Part shown: positions 47,669 through 61,075 of the stretch, piece by piece
How the letters are laid out: every line of letters begins with the position of its first letter
Position numbering within the stretch: the stretch's first letter is position 1
NCBI GenBank assembly: GCA_021613535.1
Contig: CP075493.1
Span: 5,828,001 to 5,892,000, forward strand
Direction: 5' to 3'
DNA from: Adineta vaga
Lineage: Eukaryota > Rotifera
Length of the DNA stretch: 64,000 bases
Made by a program: the position numbers and the translations under genes
The notes under the pieces: generated by a model
What the model was told of the DNA's origin: nothing
The model's input: the letters and a program-made list of their open reading frames with translations, nothing else
Databases searched by the model: none

Positions 47669-49008
47669 ACTCACATGTCATCAATTGTTCATAACCTTTT
47701 ATTGTTGAACTAGAAATAAAGATTTTTTCATGCACGACTATGGAATCTCAAGAGTTTTTTTAAACTCTCGTATTTTTATTTGTATTTCCCTTTCACCACT
47801 ACGCATTGTTGCTGCAACGTAGAAGATACGGAAACTCATGTTTTCTCGAGCTCACATATATTTTTCGAAGAAAAGTAAGTGAATGTGAGTTTTATGACGA
47901 GAAATTTGACCCGCTCTCCTCTCCACCGCCCCCATTACAGTCACAACCACGATTATAGGCAAACCTACATTATAGGAATAACCCGATTCCAAGCAAAAAC
48001 TCATTCTTCATTATAGAATTTTAATAAAAGGGCACCCTGAATCTGAGAGTAAAAATAATGACACTAATAGGCACAATCTTACTTATCAAATTAATATTTA
48101 GAATGTAAATAGAGAAACGTAACTATGAACATCTTTAGTTTTATAGAGATAATCTTTGCTTCATATTCATTGCAGTGACGTACAACAGTTTATGATAAGT
48201 CTTTTTTTTTCTTAACGGATCATATGAGAACACAACTTTGTATATTTTTATCATATTTTCATTAACATCTTCTACAGATTAAACTAGATAAACAATAAAC
48301 TTATTTCTACTTTATAATTTCTATCATGAAAAGATCTATATCGTTGAAAGGTTTTGCATATGTATGAAGATATGAATAGTTTGATATTTTAGAAAACAAA
48401 TACGTTAAGTAAAACTTATTCGGTTTCTCATAAGGTGAAGATCTAGAATAGATGTTTTCTTCCTGTTTTGACAATATTCGTATGATGTTTTCTAATTTTC
48501 AAAATTAGTCAATATAGTACGATATAGCTAAACAATTATAGTAAAGATTAATGTATGTATGTATGTATGTATGTATGTACATTGAGAGTTGAGAAGAGTC
48601 AAATATCAGATAATTCTAACTTTTTTCATATATCATGGTTCTGAAAGTTTAAAGAACAACATAGTGCATTTAAACTATAATTGAAGTAGCTGCCATAAAA
48701 CAATTTTCTACCTTAATCTTATGGAAAAAGTAGTTTTCCAGAGTTTTATTTCGACAATATCCGTTTAATAAATTGTTTAGCAAAAACCTACCTGTAAATT
48801 AAGTGCAAAATCTTAGCGGATGGGCTTGTAGGCTGCTTATTTATTAATATGCTCTTTTTCTCTGATATTCAAATACGTTCATAGTCATTTTATTATTATT
48901 CAGAATAGAGTGTTGATAGTAATTAAAATCTAAATAAAACGTCGACTGGTGCAATCTCATTCGAATTGTCAATATAAATTTGCAAGCACTTTATACAAAC
49001 AAGCAATT
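47669..49008. other. Intergenic stretch
   Basis: AT-rich, no gene recognised. A short C-rich patch lies at about 47911-47934. A TGTA/ATGT microsatellite is listed separately. Confidence 0.5.
48551..48580 (+). repeat. (ATGT)n microsatellite
   Basis: Seven consecutive ATGT units in an AT-rich intergenic stretch. Confidence 0.85.
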
Positions 49009-49984
49009 ATGGAATCAATAGTTATGTTCATCAGTCTAGTAAGCCTGCTTGGTCCATCAATTCTTTGTACACTTTTTTTATTCTATCAATTCATTCGTTT
49101 ACCACAATTACGGCGACAATCACGAAATTTTCTTGTGATTTGTTTATTAATTATGAATTTCATTCAAGTGAAGATTCGCTTTTTGACTATTAGAATTCTT
49201 CACATGATTTTCATTCCTATTTTAGTTAGTTGTTGAATTGCCTCCTCGGTTATATTTTCTTTATACTCGAATAATTATATTCCCTTATCCACAATTTTGT
49301 GATCTTTGGAATTGGTGTCAATTTACATTCGTCTCAGTGAATTTATTGACGATTGCACTCGGATCTGTTGAAAGATATCTCTTAATTTTCGATCAACGAT
49401 TCGTTTCCAATCATTTAATACTCCTTCGACAAATTCCTTTACTTCTGTGCATTCTATCTCCAATTATTTTCTATAGTATCACAATCTACGGCGTGCAATG
49501 TGAAACAACATATATTTATAGCAATATTGGATGTGGTTTACCATGTTTCTTTTTTATTTCAACATTCGCTGTTATTTTCAAAAATATCGTTATGATTTGT
49601 GCACCCGTTATATTAACAATTGTCACAAGCGCTTTGTTACTTATTCGAGTTTATATTCAACGAAAAAAAATGCAACGACAACGAAATTTTTGGAAAGAAA
49701 ATGTCAAAATGATTATTCAATTATTGCCAATTATAATTCTTTATCTAGTTGTTTGGATTCCACTAAGTGTGTTATTTTACTTTTCAACATTTGGTACACA
49801 AACACAAAAATTGATTGTTCGACCATTAATTAATGATTATTTTGGAAATTTAAAATATTTTGTCAATTTAATCTATCCATTTCTCGTACTACTCGGTCAA
49901 ACTGAACTTCGAAATAAATTTAAAAATACCTTCTACATTTGCCTATCTACTTATCGAATAATAGAGTCTCAGCAATACCTTTAA
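49009..49984 (+). CDS. Rhodopsin-like G protein-coupled receptor
   Basis: Two exons (49009-49167, 49226-49984), phase 0, 305 residues. Seven hydrophobic helices are visible. Helix 1 includes SIVMFISLVSLLGPSILCTL. Helix 3 ends in the DRY-type motif as ERY (ALGSVERYLLIF) and is preceded by a Cys suited to the disulfide with extracellular loop 2 (VQCETT). Helix 6 contains VVWIPLSVLFYF and helix 7 NLIYPFLVLLG, an NPxxY region reduced to YPF. A membrane receptor signalling through heterotrimeric G proteins is expected; the ligand is unknown. The frame extends upstream to a GTG at 48949, but ATG 49009 starts just before helix 1. Confidence 0.85.
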
Positions 49985-50370
49985 CAAACTCTATATTACC
50001 AAGAATTCAATAACAAAGATGAAAGAATTATAAAAATCTATTCCCGTCTATGTTGTAAAAGTATTCCATATGTTTTGAATGAAAAGACGAAATAAAATTT
50101 CAAACGATCTTGTTGAAAACGTTCATTTCTTTATTTCTATATGTATCATAAAACATATTTTCGAATCAATCTACGAGTCTATTATTATCATTAAAAAGAT
50201 CTAGAATTTATTCGAAACAAAATGTTAATTGCTATTCAATCATCTACATTAGCTTTCAATTAAATAATGACCATAAATCGGTCATTTATTTCCATATTCA
50301 TTAGGAATACTTTTCTTTCGATTAAAAAGACAAATGTACACACACACACAAACAAAATCAATTATCTGAT
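49985..50370. other. Gap between convergent receptor and WAPL genes
   Basis: Contains both 3' UTRs; AATAAA occurs at about 50091 for the receptor. A short (CA)n lies near 50339-50350. No gene. Confidence 0.55.
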
Positions 50371-52942
50371 TTATCCACATAATGTTAATACCATTGAAAT
50401 TAGTTCTTCGAGAATTTTTACACCTGATGGTGTAAATGCATGCTAAAGATAAATAAATGAATAAATTTATGAATAAATGGAATAGTTTTCTACTTACAGA
50501 CATATGCATAAATACAAAGAATTTCTTCAATATAAATGCCATGGTATCGAATTTCTTTTGTGGCATTAATTCTCGAATTTGTGTAATATAGGCTGTTCGA
50601 TCTCGAAGTAAAATAACTGCAAGAATAACACCAGTAAATGCAGCAACAAAAGTATTTTCCATATGACCCGCAGCTTTTTGTAATGCACGATTGAAATTTG
50701 CGCCATTTTCCTTCGTTGCTTTTTTATCTGAATCTTCATCGAAATCATCATCATTTACATCTTCCATCATCCAATCATTTTCTTCATGAGATTCAGCTCG
50801 AGCTGCCGATGATTCTTGTTCACAAAATAACTTTAAAAAAAACAAGAAAATTAATATTTCTTTCATTTTCCATAAATCATACTTTAGCAAGATATTCGTA
50901 GATTTTCAATGTACTACTATCAGGCATATTATCTTCCATCAGACGTTTGTAAATATGTTTGGTATTTTGTACGAGATTTATTAATAGATTAAGAGTCTAA
51001 ATATAAGATGATGAGATAAATATGAAAATGTATAAAAGATAACAAACCAAAGCAAGTGCATCGAATTTATCTTCACTACTGAAGGAACTTTTCTCAATAG
51101 TTACAAGTAAACGAAATAGATTGGAAAAAAATCGATCATCCGATATTAAACGATCACAGTTAACTTCTAAAAAACAACCGAAATTTAACGTAATATTCGT
51201 AATTCATAATTCAACTCACCACAATCATTTGTAAGAATAACTAATATTGACATGATGGCTTTACATCCTTCTCGGAATATATTACATGAATTTGAATCTT
51301 CTGTATTTGCTGTTGCCGTGTTCTTTGATAATTCTTGTTGTAACCAAATTAATGAAAGATCAAGTAATCTGAAAATATTTTTTTCTGTAAACAAAATTTC
51401 ATTTGTAAATTAGATGAAAATTTTACTTTGATTGTGAATGAAATAATGAGTATTGTTTACATTGAGCAATGTACATGCGATTAATATCCGTATTTGATGA
51501 GGATAATATCGATTGTTCAGAATTTTCATTAGCAAATTCTTCAAGCATATTGATATATCGACAAACTTTTTTATAACGTAAAGATAAGTCAATTAATGAA
51601 TAACATTGAAAATCATTATTCGATAAATCTTGTACTATCGAATCAACTAAAATTGAATTTCAATAGATTAATGAATCAAAGAAGTCTTTCACTTACTTGC
51701 ATCAATAATTAAATCAAAACCACCTAATGTACGTAATTCATTTTTCAGTGATTCTTTGAAATTATTATGACAGAGATTAACGAATGTTTCAAGAATAATA
51801 TCACATGACTATATAAAAGATGAAATAAAATAAACAAAAGAAGAAGAATGAAATGTTTATTCTTACATTGAATCTTTGGTCATAAAAAATATGATTGGAT
51901 AAGAATCTCTGGTTCATAGTAAGAATTCGTTCTTTCATTTTCTTATATTCTTGATCATTGATATCTATGGGTGAGGTTTTCTTTACTAAATCTAACATAA
52001 AATGTATTGCACTTGAATTTAATCCTGTTATTAAGATATCAGATGACAGGATGTAGAATATAAATGTTGTACATAAATTTAAACTCTAAGAAAAAGATTT
52101 TGTTATAGAAAAAAAAATCTAAGAGTCAATTAATATTACCGGAATATCTCGTGCGTCTTTTAATAGATCGAAAACTCGTTTAAGTGCATTGGTAGTACGT
52201 AGATGTGTACGAAATGATGGTTTTGTACATAATTCAGCAAATTTAACCACACTAAACAAAATGGACAAGAATTTGTTGAATGATTTCAATATTCATTCGT
52301 TGATTACCTAAGACAACGATCACTTAATGGTTTTTCAGGTTGAAATCCAGTTAAGAGATAATCCATTTCATCAATATAACTTTGTGTTTCATCAAGTTCA
52401 GCACATGTTGTCGGTTGTCGAATATTTGAGACGATTGCGTGCATCTATTTGAAGGAAAAACAACACGAATGTAAAATGAGTTAGAAGAAAGAGAAAAGTT
52501 TCAAACTTGTTTCCGTTCATTTTTTGGAAGAATTGCTCTTGTTTGTAATGTTGTATTCATTTTTGTTTCGTTATTATCTAAATCATATTCATCAGCATCG
52601 CCACCGAAAAATGCTTTATGATTCAATTGTGTTCGATTTGCCTTGATTAGAAGAATTGAAAAATAAATAGATGAATTTACTCAAAATTATTACTTTATAA
52701 TTTGTACTAAAAATCTTTCTTGGTCCTGAATAGATTGTTTTCGTTAATGCTCGTCTTGTGTGATTCAAAATTATTTTTTTCTTTGCGGTTGTCGTTGAAT
52801 TGTTAATTGTTGTAGTAGTAGTAGTAGTAGCAGAAATTGTAGTCGATACTGGAATATCATTGGAGATTTGTGTAGCTAACTGATCGATTTTATCAGTTGT
52901 ACGTGATTTTGAATTGAAGAATATTCCACGACGTGAAGACAT
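50371..52942 (-). CDS. WAPL: WAPL, cohesin release factor (short form)
   Basis: Twelve exons on the minus strand (52694-52942, 52507-52641, 52308-52444, 52140-52251, 51867-52085, 51697-51808, 51427-51646, 51220-51368, 51048-51166, 50883-50996, 50498-50830, 50371-50442), 656 residues, all phases consistent. The WAPL domain is recognised from YLLTGFQPEKPLSDRCLSVV, PSFRTHLR, CKAIMSILVILTNDC, LNLLINLVQNT, and the C-terminal NRALQKAAGHMENTFVAAF with LKKFFVFMHM. WAPL works with PDS5 to open cohesin rings. The N-terminus before the WAPL domain is only about 140 residues, Thr-rich (TTTTTTTINNSTTT), and I see no FGF or YSR motifs of the kind that bind PDS5/cohesin in vertebrates. Confidence 0.9.
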
Positions 52943-53193
52943 TGCTTTATATACACTTTTAGGAAAGAAAAGGTTTAAAGCAATTATATAATGTACAATG
53001 TTCTTTTCTGGTTTTGTTTATTATTTTGACAATCGATTTTCATTCGTTGAATGATTTCACCAATCAGATGACAGAAAGTTTTTTTTCATTCAATCAACGA
53101 TCTTGTATTTTGATAAATGAAAAAAATCATTTTTCTCTCATTTGCAATGAATATAACAAGGCAGAAAAAAAGACTTTAATAAGAAACAAGAAT

Positions 53194-54045
53194 TTATATG
53201 TCTATGAGTAGATTTAAAGAAAAAAGAACGAATAATAGATTGATCGGTGAGTTTTGTAATAAAATTGCTTGATCAGTAAATGCATTTTTATCAAGAAAAT
53301 ATTTGACACCAGCTCGACAACGCATATCTCGATTTCCATTTATTGTACAACCGTATAAACCACCTGGACATTCTCGATTCGCAGTTTTTTCAATAAAATC
53401 CATAAATAATGTCAATTGAGTAACATCATCTACAACTGGTATCGTTGAACAATTCGTTATATATGACAATGCACATATATAATAATCATAAGTATCTTTA
53501 CACCATTTTGCTTTTTCATAAACTGACCATTGAGGTTCAAAACGAACACGATTTTCAATCAATGGACTACACTGTTTTCCAGCCTAATGAAATTCCATTT
53601 AAATTAAATCTAAATTTCATTGTTCTCCTACCTTTTCTACATTACATATTGGCATTGGTGTTGTTGTCGATCTCATCGTGGTTGTCATTGCTGATCCTAA
53701 TGTTGTTAAACATCGATATTGTATAACAGTTACTTCACTAATTCCTGCACAATATCGACTTGTTCGCCAAGCATTACGTTTTAATTGTGCATCGAGGGAT
53801 TGTAATGCTGACGCATATTCTACACGCATATCGCAGCAGTGTAAACGTTCATTGATACAATCAGTATATGTTTTTCCAGCATCACAAAAAGCAAACAATT
53901 GTTCTTTGGTATATAATTCTGATTTCATTAATTCTTCATCATCTTTGGTTGGTCCTGGTGGACATTGTGATGCTTTTAAAATTTCGCATCCATAACTTGT
54001 CGAAATAAGAAATAAAAAGAAGAAGATATCATATATCATTTTCAA
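53194..54045 (-). CDS. Secreted or GPI-anchored cysteine-rich protein, unknown family
   Basis: Two exons (53632-54045, 53194-53583) on the minus strand, phase 0, 267 residues. The N-terminus is a signal peptide (IYDIFFFLFLISTSYG). Two cysteine-rich halves, each with about seven Cys, are separated by a Thr-rich linker (TTTMRSTTTPMP). The C-terminus is hydrophobic (INLLFVLFSLNLLIDI), consistent with a GPI signal. The spacing recalls small secreted Cys-rich repeat families of invertebrates (for example T20D4.11-like), but I cannot assign it. Likely extracellular. Confidence 0.7.
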
Positions 54046-54543
54046 CGATTGACTAATTAATGTTAAATAAGAACGAAGAACTCAATACAATATTATTTCT
54101 ATGTACAGAATGGATTAAACATAAGCTTAGGTCATCGATCGATGAGAGATAAAAATAAACATCAATTATTGAATGTTTATCTTTTGTCTGCTATACAATA
54201 CACGGTAACGGAGACAGGTTACCTTCAATAGTCATTGGAATGATTAATCTTCGATGAACGTTTTATTATATAAAGAAATTCACGAGCGTATTTTACTTAT
54301 GTTTCCTTCTCTTTGTTTCCTATACAAACCATAAGATGTCAAATAAAATTGGAAAAAAAAACAAAATCTTTATCCCTAACTTATTTGTTTGTGATTTCTT
54401 TCAACCAACACACAATTAATCAGACGACGACAACAACATGAAGAAAGAAAAAGATAAAATGAGTATATAAGAATAAAACCAACGAAGGAAAAAAATGAAA
54501 AGAAAAGTCGAAATCATATTGACTGCTTGATTAGTTGTTTTTT
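54046..54543. other. Intergenic stretch
   Basis: AT-rich gap between two minus-strand genes. It must hold the promoter of the Cys-rich gene and the SAR1 3' UTR. No coding signal. Confidence 0.5.
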
Positions 54544-55449
54544 TTATAAATACTGAGAAAGCCAACGGAATGCTTCACCATAACCTTCTCGTCTTAATAC
54601 ACTACACATAAATAATTCCATAGGACGTCCATTGATATTTGCACGTGGAACAGTACCCTGAAACAAAAGTAATGTTTATAGAGGATTTGAATCAAGAATG
54701 AAGAAAGTATTTTACTTTTCCAGTTGTAGCACTTGAAATACCGAGTACGTAACGGAGTTCTTGTTCACTAACAGCTCCAGGTAGATCAATTTTATTGCCA
54801 AGAATCACAATAGGTGCATTAGCGACTTGTTCGTCAGTTAATAAACTCTAAAAAGATATCGTTGAAAAGAAAGAAAGAAAAAAAATGAAAGAAATACAAA
54901 CATCGAGTTCTGCTTTAGTCTCAGCGAAACGACTTCGATCAACTGAATCAACAAGAAAGACAATTGAATCCACAGCTGGAAAATAATCTTTCCAAACACG
55001 ACGAGCTAAAATGAATGCTATCATATCATAAATTCTGTATATTTCAAATCAATTACCTTGAGCATGACCACCTAAATCAAATGTTGTGAATTTCATATTT
55101 CCCATTACTAATTCTTCAGAAGCTAAAAAAATAGACATAAATCTTTCATTATCAAGAATAATATTCAATAACTTCCATACTTGGATGCAGTGTTGGTACA
55201 TGTTGAGCTAAACGATCATCTTTCAACATATGTAACAGAGTTGTCTAAATAATTCAAAAATGAAACTCGTTCAAAAAAAACAATCAATCGTACTTTGCCG
55301 GCATTATCAAGACCAAGAAACACCAATTTTCCACTTTTTTTATGTAAGCCTATATGATACGAGTTCATAAATAAATTAGATTTTCAAAACTAAGAAACTT
55401 TACCAAGTGCTGATAAAACACCAGTGAACCAATCCCACAAGAAACTCAT
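54544..55449 (-). CDS. SAR1: SAR1 small GTPase, COPII coat initiator
   Basis: Seven exons on the minus strand (55404-55449, 55294-55349, 55181-55244, 55057-55122, 54902-55005, 54716-54847, 54544-54657), 193 residues, near the usual 190-198. An amphipathic N-terminal helix ([16 protein letters not shown]) inserts into the ER membrane. G-box motifs are all present: GLDNAGKTT, Thr in LHPTSEE, DLGGH, NKID and CSV. The C-terminus [10 protein letters not shown] is diagnostic. SAR1-GTP recruits Sec23/24 to form COPII vesicles at ER exit sites. It diverges from PGAP3 across a 249-bp gap. Confidence 0.96.
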
Positions 55450-55698
55450 TATATCAGTACGAACTTTAGCAAATAATGATCTTCGAAAAAGTAAGAAGCA
55501 AGGCAGGCACCCACACAGACACGAACGAACGTACGTACGTACTTCAACAATACTCTCTCTTTTTTTTGGTTCTTTATATGTACCAATCAATAGATAATTA
55601 TTGTTTTTTAGTAAGCGACATCTTCTCTCAAGTTGATTTGTCGATGTGAAATCAATCGACTCGAAAGCAATTTTATTCTTTCAATTTCAATTTCAATA
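55450..55698. promoter_or_regulatory. Shared divergent promoter region, SAR1 / PGAP3
   Basis: 249 bp between the two start codons of opposite-strand genes. It contains a repeated ACGT palindrome tract (about 55528-55540) and a T run (about 55559-55567). Inference only: the distance leaves little room for two independent promoters. Confidence 0.4.
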
Positions 55699-56721
55699 AT
55701 GATGATTTACTACTATGTTTTATTCATGATTTTTTCTACAAATTTAATTGTATTTGCATCACCGGGTGATAATCATTATCTCTATCGTGCATGTTTAAAT
55801 CATTGCCAACAAATGAATTGTAGTACGCCATTAGGTTTTCAAGAATTTCAAGCAAAACAACCATTTTCAAACTCGATTTTACGATGGTCATGTTCAGATG
55901 AATGTGCATACGAATGCATGTGGAAAACTGTCGATCACATGCAAGAAAAAGGACAACCTGTAGTTCAATTTCATGGTAATAAATCTCACATGACGAATAG
56001 TATATCGTAGAAGTTAATATACAAAATGAAATGTTTAGGTAAATGGCCATTTGCACGTTTTCTTGGTATTCAAGAACCAGCATCGACATTTTTTTCGATT
56101 TTAAATCTTCTATCGAATTATCTATTTGGTTATAAAGTACTTCGTCGAAATCTTCGTTTTGGTATTCATCCACTTTATTCAATGTGGATGATTTTTTGTT
56201 TGATATCAATGAATGCTTGGATTTGGTCAACTATCTTTCATACACGTGATAAACCATTAACAGAAACTTTTGATTATATTGCAGCTATTTCTCTCGTATT
56301 CGCACAATTTATTTGTTGTATTATTCGTGTTGGTTATCGAACACAATTTATGCATTTAGCTCAACTCGCATCATTATTTGTATTCGGGTTTTTTCTTTAT
56401 CATGCATATTATTTACTTTTTATACATATGGATTTTGGTTATAATATGACTGTGAATATTGTTGTTGGTCTTCTCAATGTTATCTGTTGGCTTGTATGGG
56501 GTGCCTACAGTTATATTTCAGGAAAAACTTATGTTTGGCGTTGTATGTTATCTGTTTTGTTAACAATGATATTTGTTGCTTTTGAATTAGCTGATTTTCC
56601 ACCTATTGCTTGGACAATCGATGCACATTCAATATGGCATTTTTCAACCATTTTTTTACCTATTTTATGGTATCATTTTGTAGTAGATGATTCACGATAT
56701 TTACTTCTTCATACACGATAA
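55699..56721 (+). CDS. PGAP3: PGAP3/Per1-type GPI-anchor remodelling protein
   Basis: Two exons (55699-55975, 56039-56721), phase 1, 319 residues, matching the family length of about 320. Signal peptide, then a luminal Cys-rich segment (YRACLNHCQQMNC, WSCSDECAYECMW), then KWPFARFLGIQEPASTFFS and seven membrane helices with the conserved NAWIWSTIFHTRD and, at the end, IDAHSIWHFSTIFLPILWYH. This family removes the sn-2 fatty acid from GPI anchors in the Golgi. His and Asp residues of the CREST hydrolase signature are present. The frame opens upstream at a TTG, but ATG 55699 starts the signal peptide. Confidence 0.93.
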
Positions 56722-57526
56722 TTCTGTTGTTTTCTTTTTACTAATATTCATTCGCCAGATAGATAATTGAACTTGATATGTGACAATAAAATAAATATGT
56801 GATAAAATCATACTGATTATATAGTTAAGTAGAAATCTCAACTGTATAAACATGTTTTAAAATGATCATATTTTCGACAAATAAAATGTAAATGGTCAGC
56901 CTGACGTAGAGAATTTCTTGCATAAAACACAAGAGCTAGAGGGAAAATCGTATCAGGAGGAAAAGCAACATTTGATAAGAGCTGACATCTCAGATTTCGA
57001 TGAAATTTTGCCAATATGTAGCCCTAACTGAGATATGAAAACGCTAAAAATTTTACCTTCCAAAACCCTTTCGTTGCTGAGATATCGAGCTCAGAATAGG
57101 GGTACCCTTAGGTCAAAAATGACTATAATTGATGCTGGTCATAGACATTGTATATCTCACCATTTCTTAACAATAAGGTTTCAAGTCATGAAGGTGTAGT
57201 CTGCTGTAGAGTATTCTATATGGTGACCGATATGACTCACTATGTCATCTGTGGGTTTTTGTATGATATCGATTTAGAAAAGGTTCTTTGTTTGATAGTA
57301 CTCCGACTTCCAAGTCATTCATATATTAAAGTTTCAAGATTTAGTCTATTCATCAATTTTATCGTTTTAAAATGTAGAATCAATTGTTGCTCTAGAGCCG
57401 ATGGGAAAAGTACGGGCACTTGAACACGCAAACGAAATCATTTGTCTGACAACGTACCAAAATGTTTCAAGAGAAAAATTTATCAAATTTCCTATTTGAA
57501 AAAAAAATCTAATCTAATTTATTGAT
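56722..57526. other. Intergenic stretch between convergent genes
   Basis: 805 bp without a recognisable gene. An open frame at 57148-57423 has no domain, and the flanking genes account for the 3' UTRs. Confidence 0.5.
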
Positions 57527-58456
57527 TCATTTATTCATCACAACATCTGTTTCACAGTCACTCGAAACTTCTTCAGTTTCTCTCTTTGTTTGTTCGATTA
57601 GTTCATTACATAAAACAATCGGAACATCTACTTGCCATAAATTTTCCGGATTTCTAAGATAAATTTTCAATTGTATTTTATACTCAATCGTTAAATTGAA
57701 TTGTGATCGTTCTCCATCTTGATCATATTTAAATTTAAATGTTGGTGGTAAATAAATTTCCTCAGGAATTCTCAATAGAACTTTATGTCGTATTAATTTC
57801 GGTTTCGAATCAATTACATTGACATTATCAATCGTATTTTTCACATCTTCTTGATGAATATTTGACTCAACAAGATAATAAATTCCTAAACTAACATCAA
57901 CTGTTTGAATAAGTTTTTCTAATGGATTTTGTAATTCATAAAAAATGACAATCGTATCACCGAATTTAAATGCTGAACGATTAACTTTAATCTGAAGTTT
58001 CGTACCATAATTATGATTATCGATCGGTCCGAAAATGAATGGAGTTAACAGCGATGGTTGATCGATTTGTAATCGAGGACAGATACGTAATGGAAGAGAA
58101 GAATAAATTCGATCTTTCGATGTTTGATAAATTAAATTCAATGAATAAGATATCTGTGGAAAGATATTCGATTGATTGAATGATGGTGGAAGATGTTCAT
58201 TTAATGGTAATTGAAAAGTTTGTGTTGAAGAAGATGATGCATTTAATGGAAATGTTGATGAAAAGAAGATTATTTCACGATATTCAATTTGTTTCTTCTT
58301 ATGTTTTTTAAATCGAACAGTACCAATTAATATAATCAATAAGTCATCTTTGATTACATTTGTTATAGTGCCACAAACAATATCATTTGGTAGATAAATA
58401 GCATCGGGATGTTGAAGTTCAATTTGATGACGATGATGTTGTTGTATATTACCCAT
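57527..58456 (-). CDS. Alpha-arrestin (ARRDC-like) domain protein
   Basis: Single exon on the minus strand, 309 residues. Arrestin N-domain features near the start (HPDAIYLPNDIVCGTITNV, the Y.PG..V.G pattern) and a C-domain with strand-like segments KVNRSAFKFGDTIVIFYEL and HKVLLRIPEEIYLPPTFKF. The tail is short and acidic (EEVSSDCETDVVMNK) and contains no PPxY motif, so recruitment of Nedd4-type ligases by the usual route is not supported. Alpha-arrestins are adaptors in membrane-protein traffic. The intron-less structure is unusual next to its neighbours and could indicate a retrocopy. Confidence 0.75.
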   Translation of the reverse strand: MGNIQQHHRHQIELQHPDAIYLPNDIVCGTITNVIKDDLLIILIGTVRFKKHKKKQIEYREIIFFSSTFPLNASSSSTQTFQLPLNEHLPPSFNQSNIFPQISYSLNLIYQTSKDRIYSSLPLRICPRLQIDQPSLLTPFIFGPIDNHNYGTKLQIKVNRSAFKFGDTIVIFYELQNPLEKLIQTVDVSLGIYYLVESNIHQEDVKNTIDNVNVIDSKPKLIRHKVLLRIPEEIYLPPTFKFKYDQDGERSQFNLTIEYKIQLKIYLRNPENLWQVDVPIVLCNELIEQTKRETEEVSSDCETDVVMNK

Positions 58457-58778
58457 TGAAATAGATATGTAATGTACTTTGCCTTTGATAAAGAGTATAT
58501 CTATATGTGTGAGATAGACAGAACAGGTTTATTAAGGCGTATTATTACAAATGAAAATGATGCATAGGTAAGCATATATATATCTCGGATACTTTTTAAC
58601 CTTTATTTACTCATGATATATATCTTGTTATTCTATTTCTATGAAGAAAATAAATATATTTATTCAAAGCTTTTCTTTTCTCTTTCTGTGCAAAACAATA
58701 AGAATAGATTTATTGATCGTATTGCACGCTATGTCATTTTATTGTGAAATTGCGTCATAGAAAAATCAATCAAATGCT
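58457..58778. other. Short intergenic stretch
   Basis: 322 bp of AT-rich sequence holding the arrestin promoter and the 3' UTR of the phospho-lyase gene. Nothing else seen. Confidence 0.5.
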
Positions 58779-60661
<1,883 letters not shown>

Positions 60662-61075
60662 ACGTACGATCTTAAAAAAATATCAAACTTGACTTTTTAT
60701 TGTTTAAATTAATTCATATTTCCTTTGCATTATTATAGGTTCTCTTTTTATTCTACTTTTACTGAACAGATTTAATCACGATCCTATTGTATGCTTTTTC
60801 TTGCCTAGTGTGAAGAACAAAGTCCACACCTTTCTTGTTGAATCAACAAACCAAAAAGATAAAGTATCTGTGAGTATAGAAAGACAATCTAATGATAACA
60901 AAGTATTTTGATGATTGAAATAATGTAATGTGTTGACATTTGAAAAAGAACATAGATAAATTCCAAAGTACAAATGGGAACGTAGATTAGAATTGATTTT
61001 GTAAAATAAATCATACATTAACTGTATTAGAAAAGTCGCTAGTTAAAAAAATTTGCTTTCAATTCGAAAATGTTT
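60662..61075. other. Gap between ALDH3 and ETNPPL genes
   Basis: 414 bp on the minus-strand path from the ALDH3 stop to the ETNPPL start. A pyrimidine-rich acceptor-like site lies at its ETNPPL end. An open frame at 60776-61018 has no recognisable domain. Confidence 0.5.

Noticed and set aside
57148-57423. 91-codon + strand open frame between PGAP3 and the arrestin gene
   Set aside because: No domain, no splice structure, and surrounding sequence looks like plain intergenic DNA.
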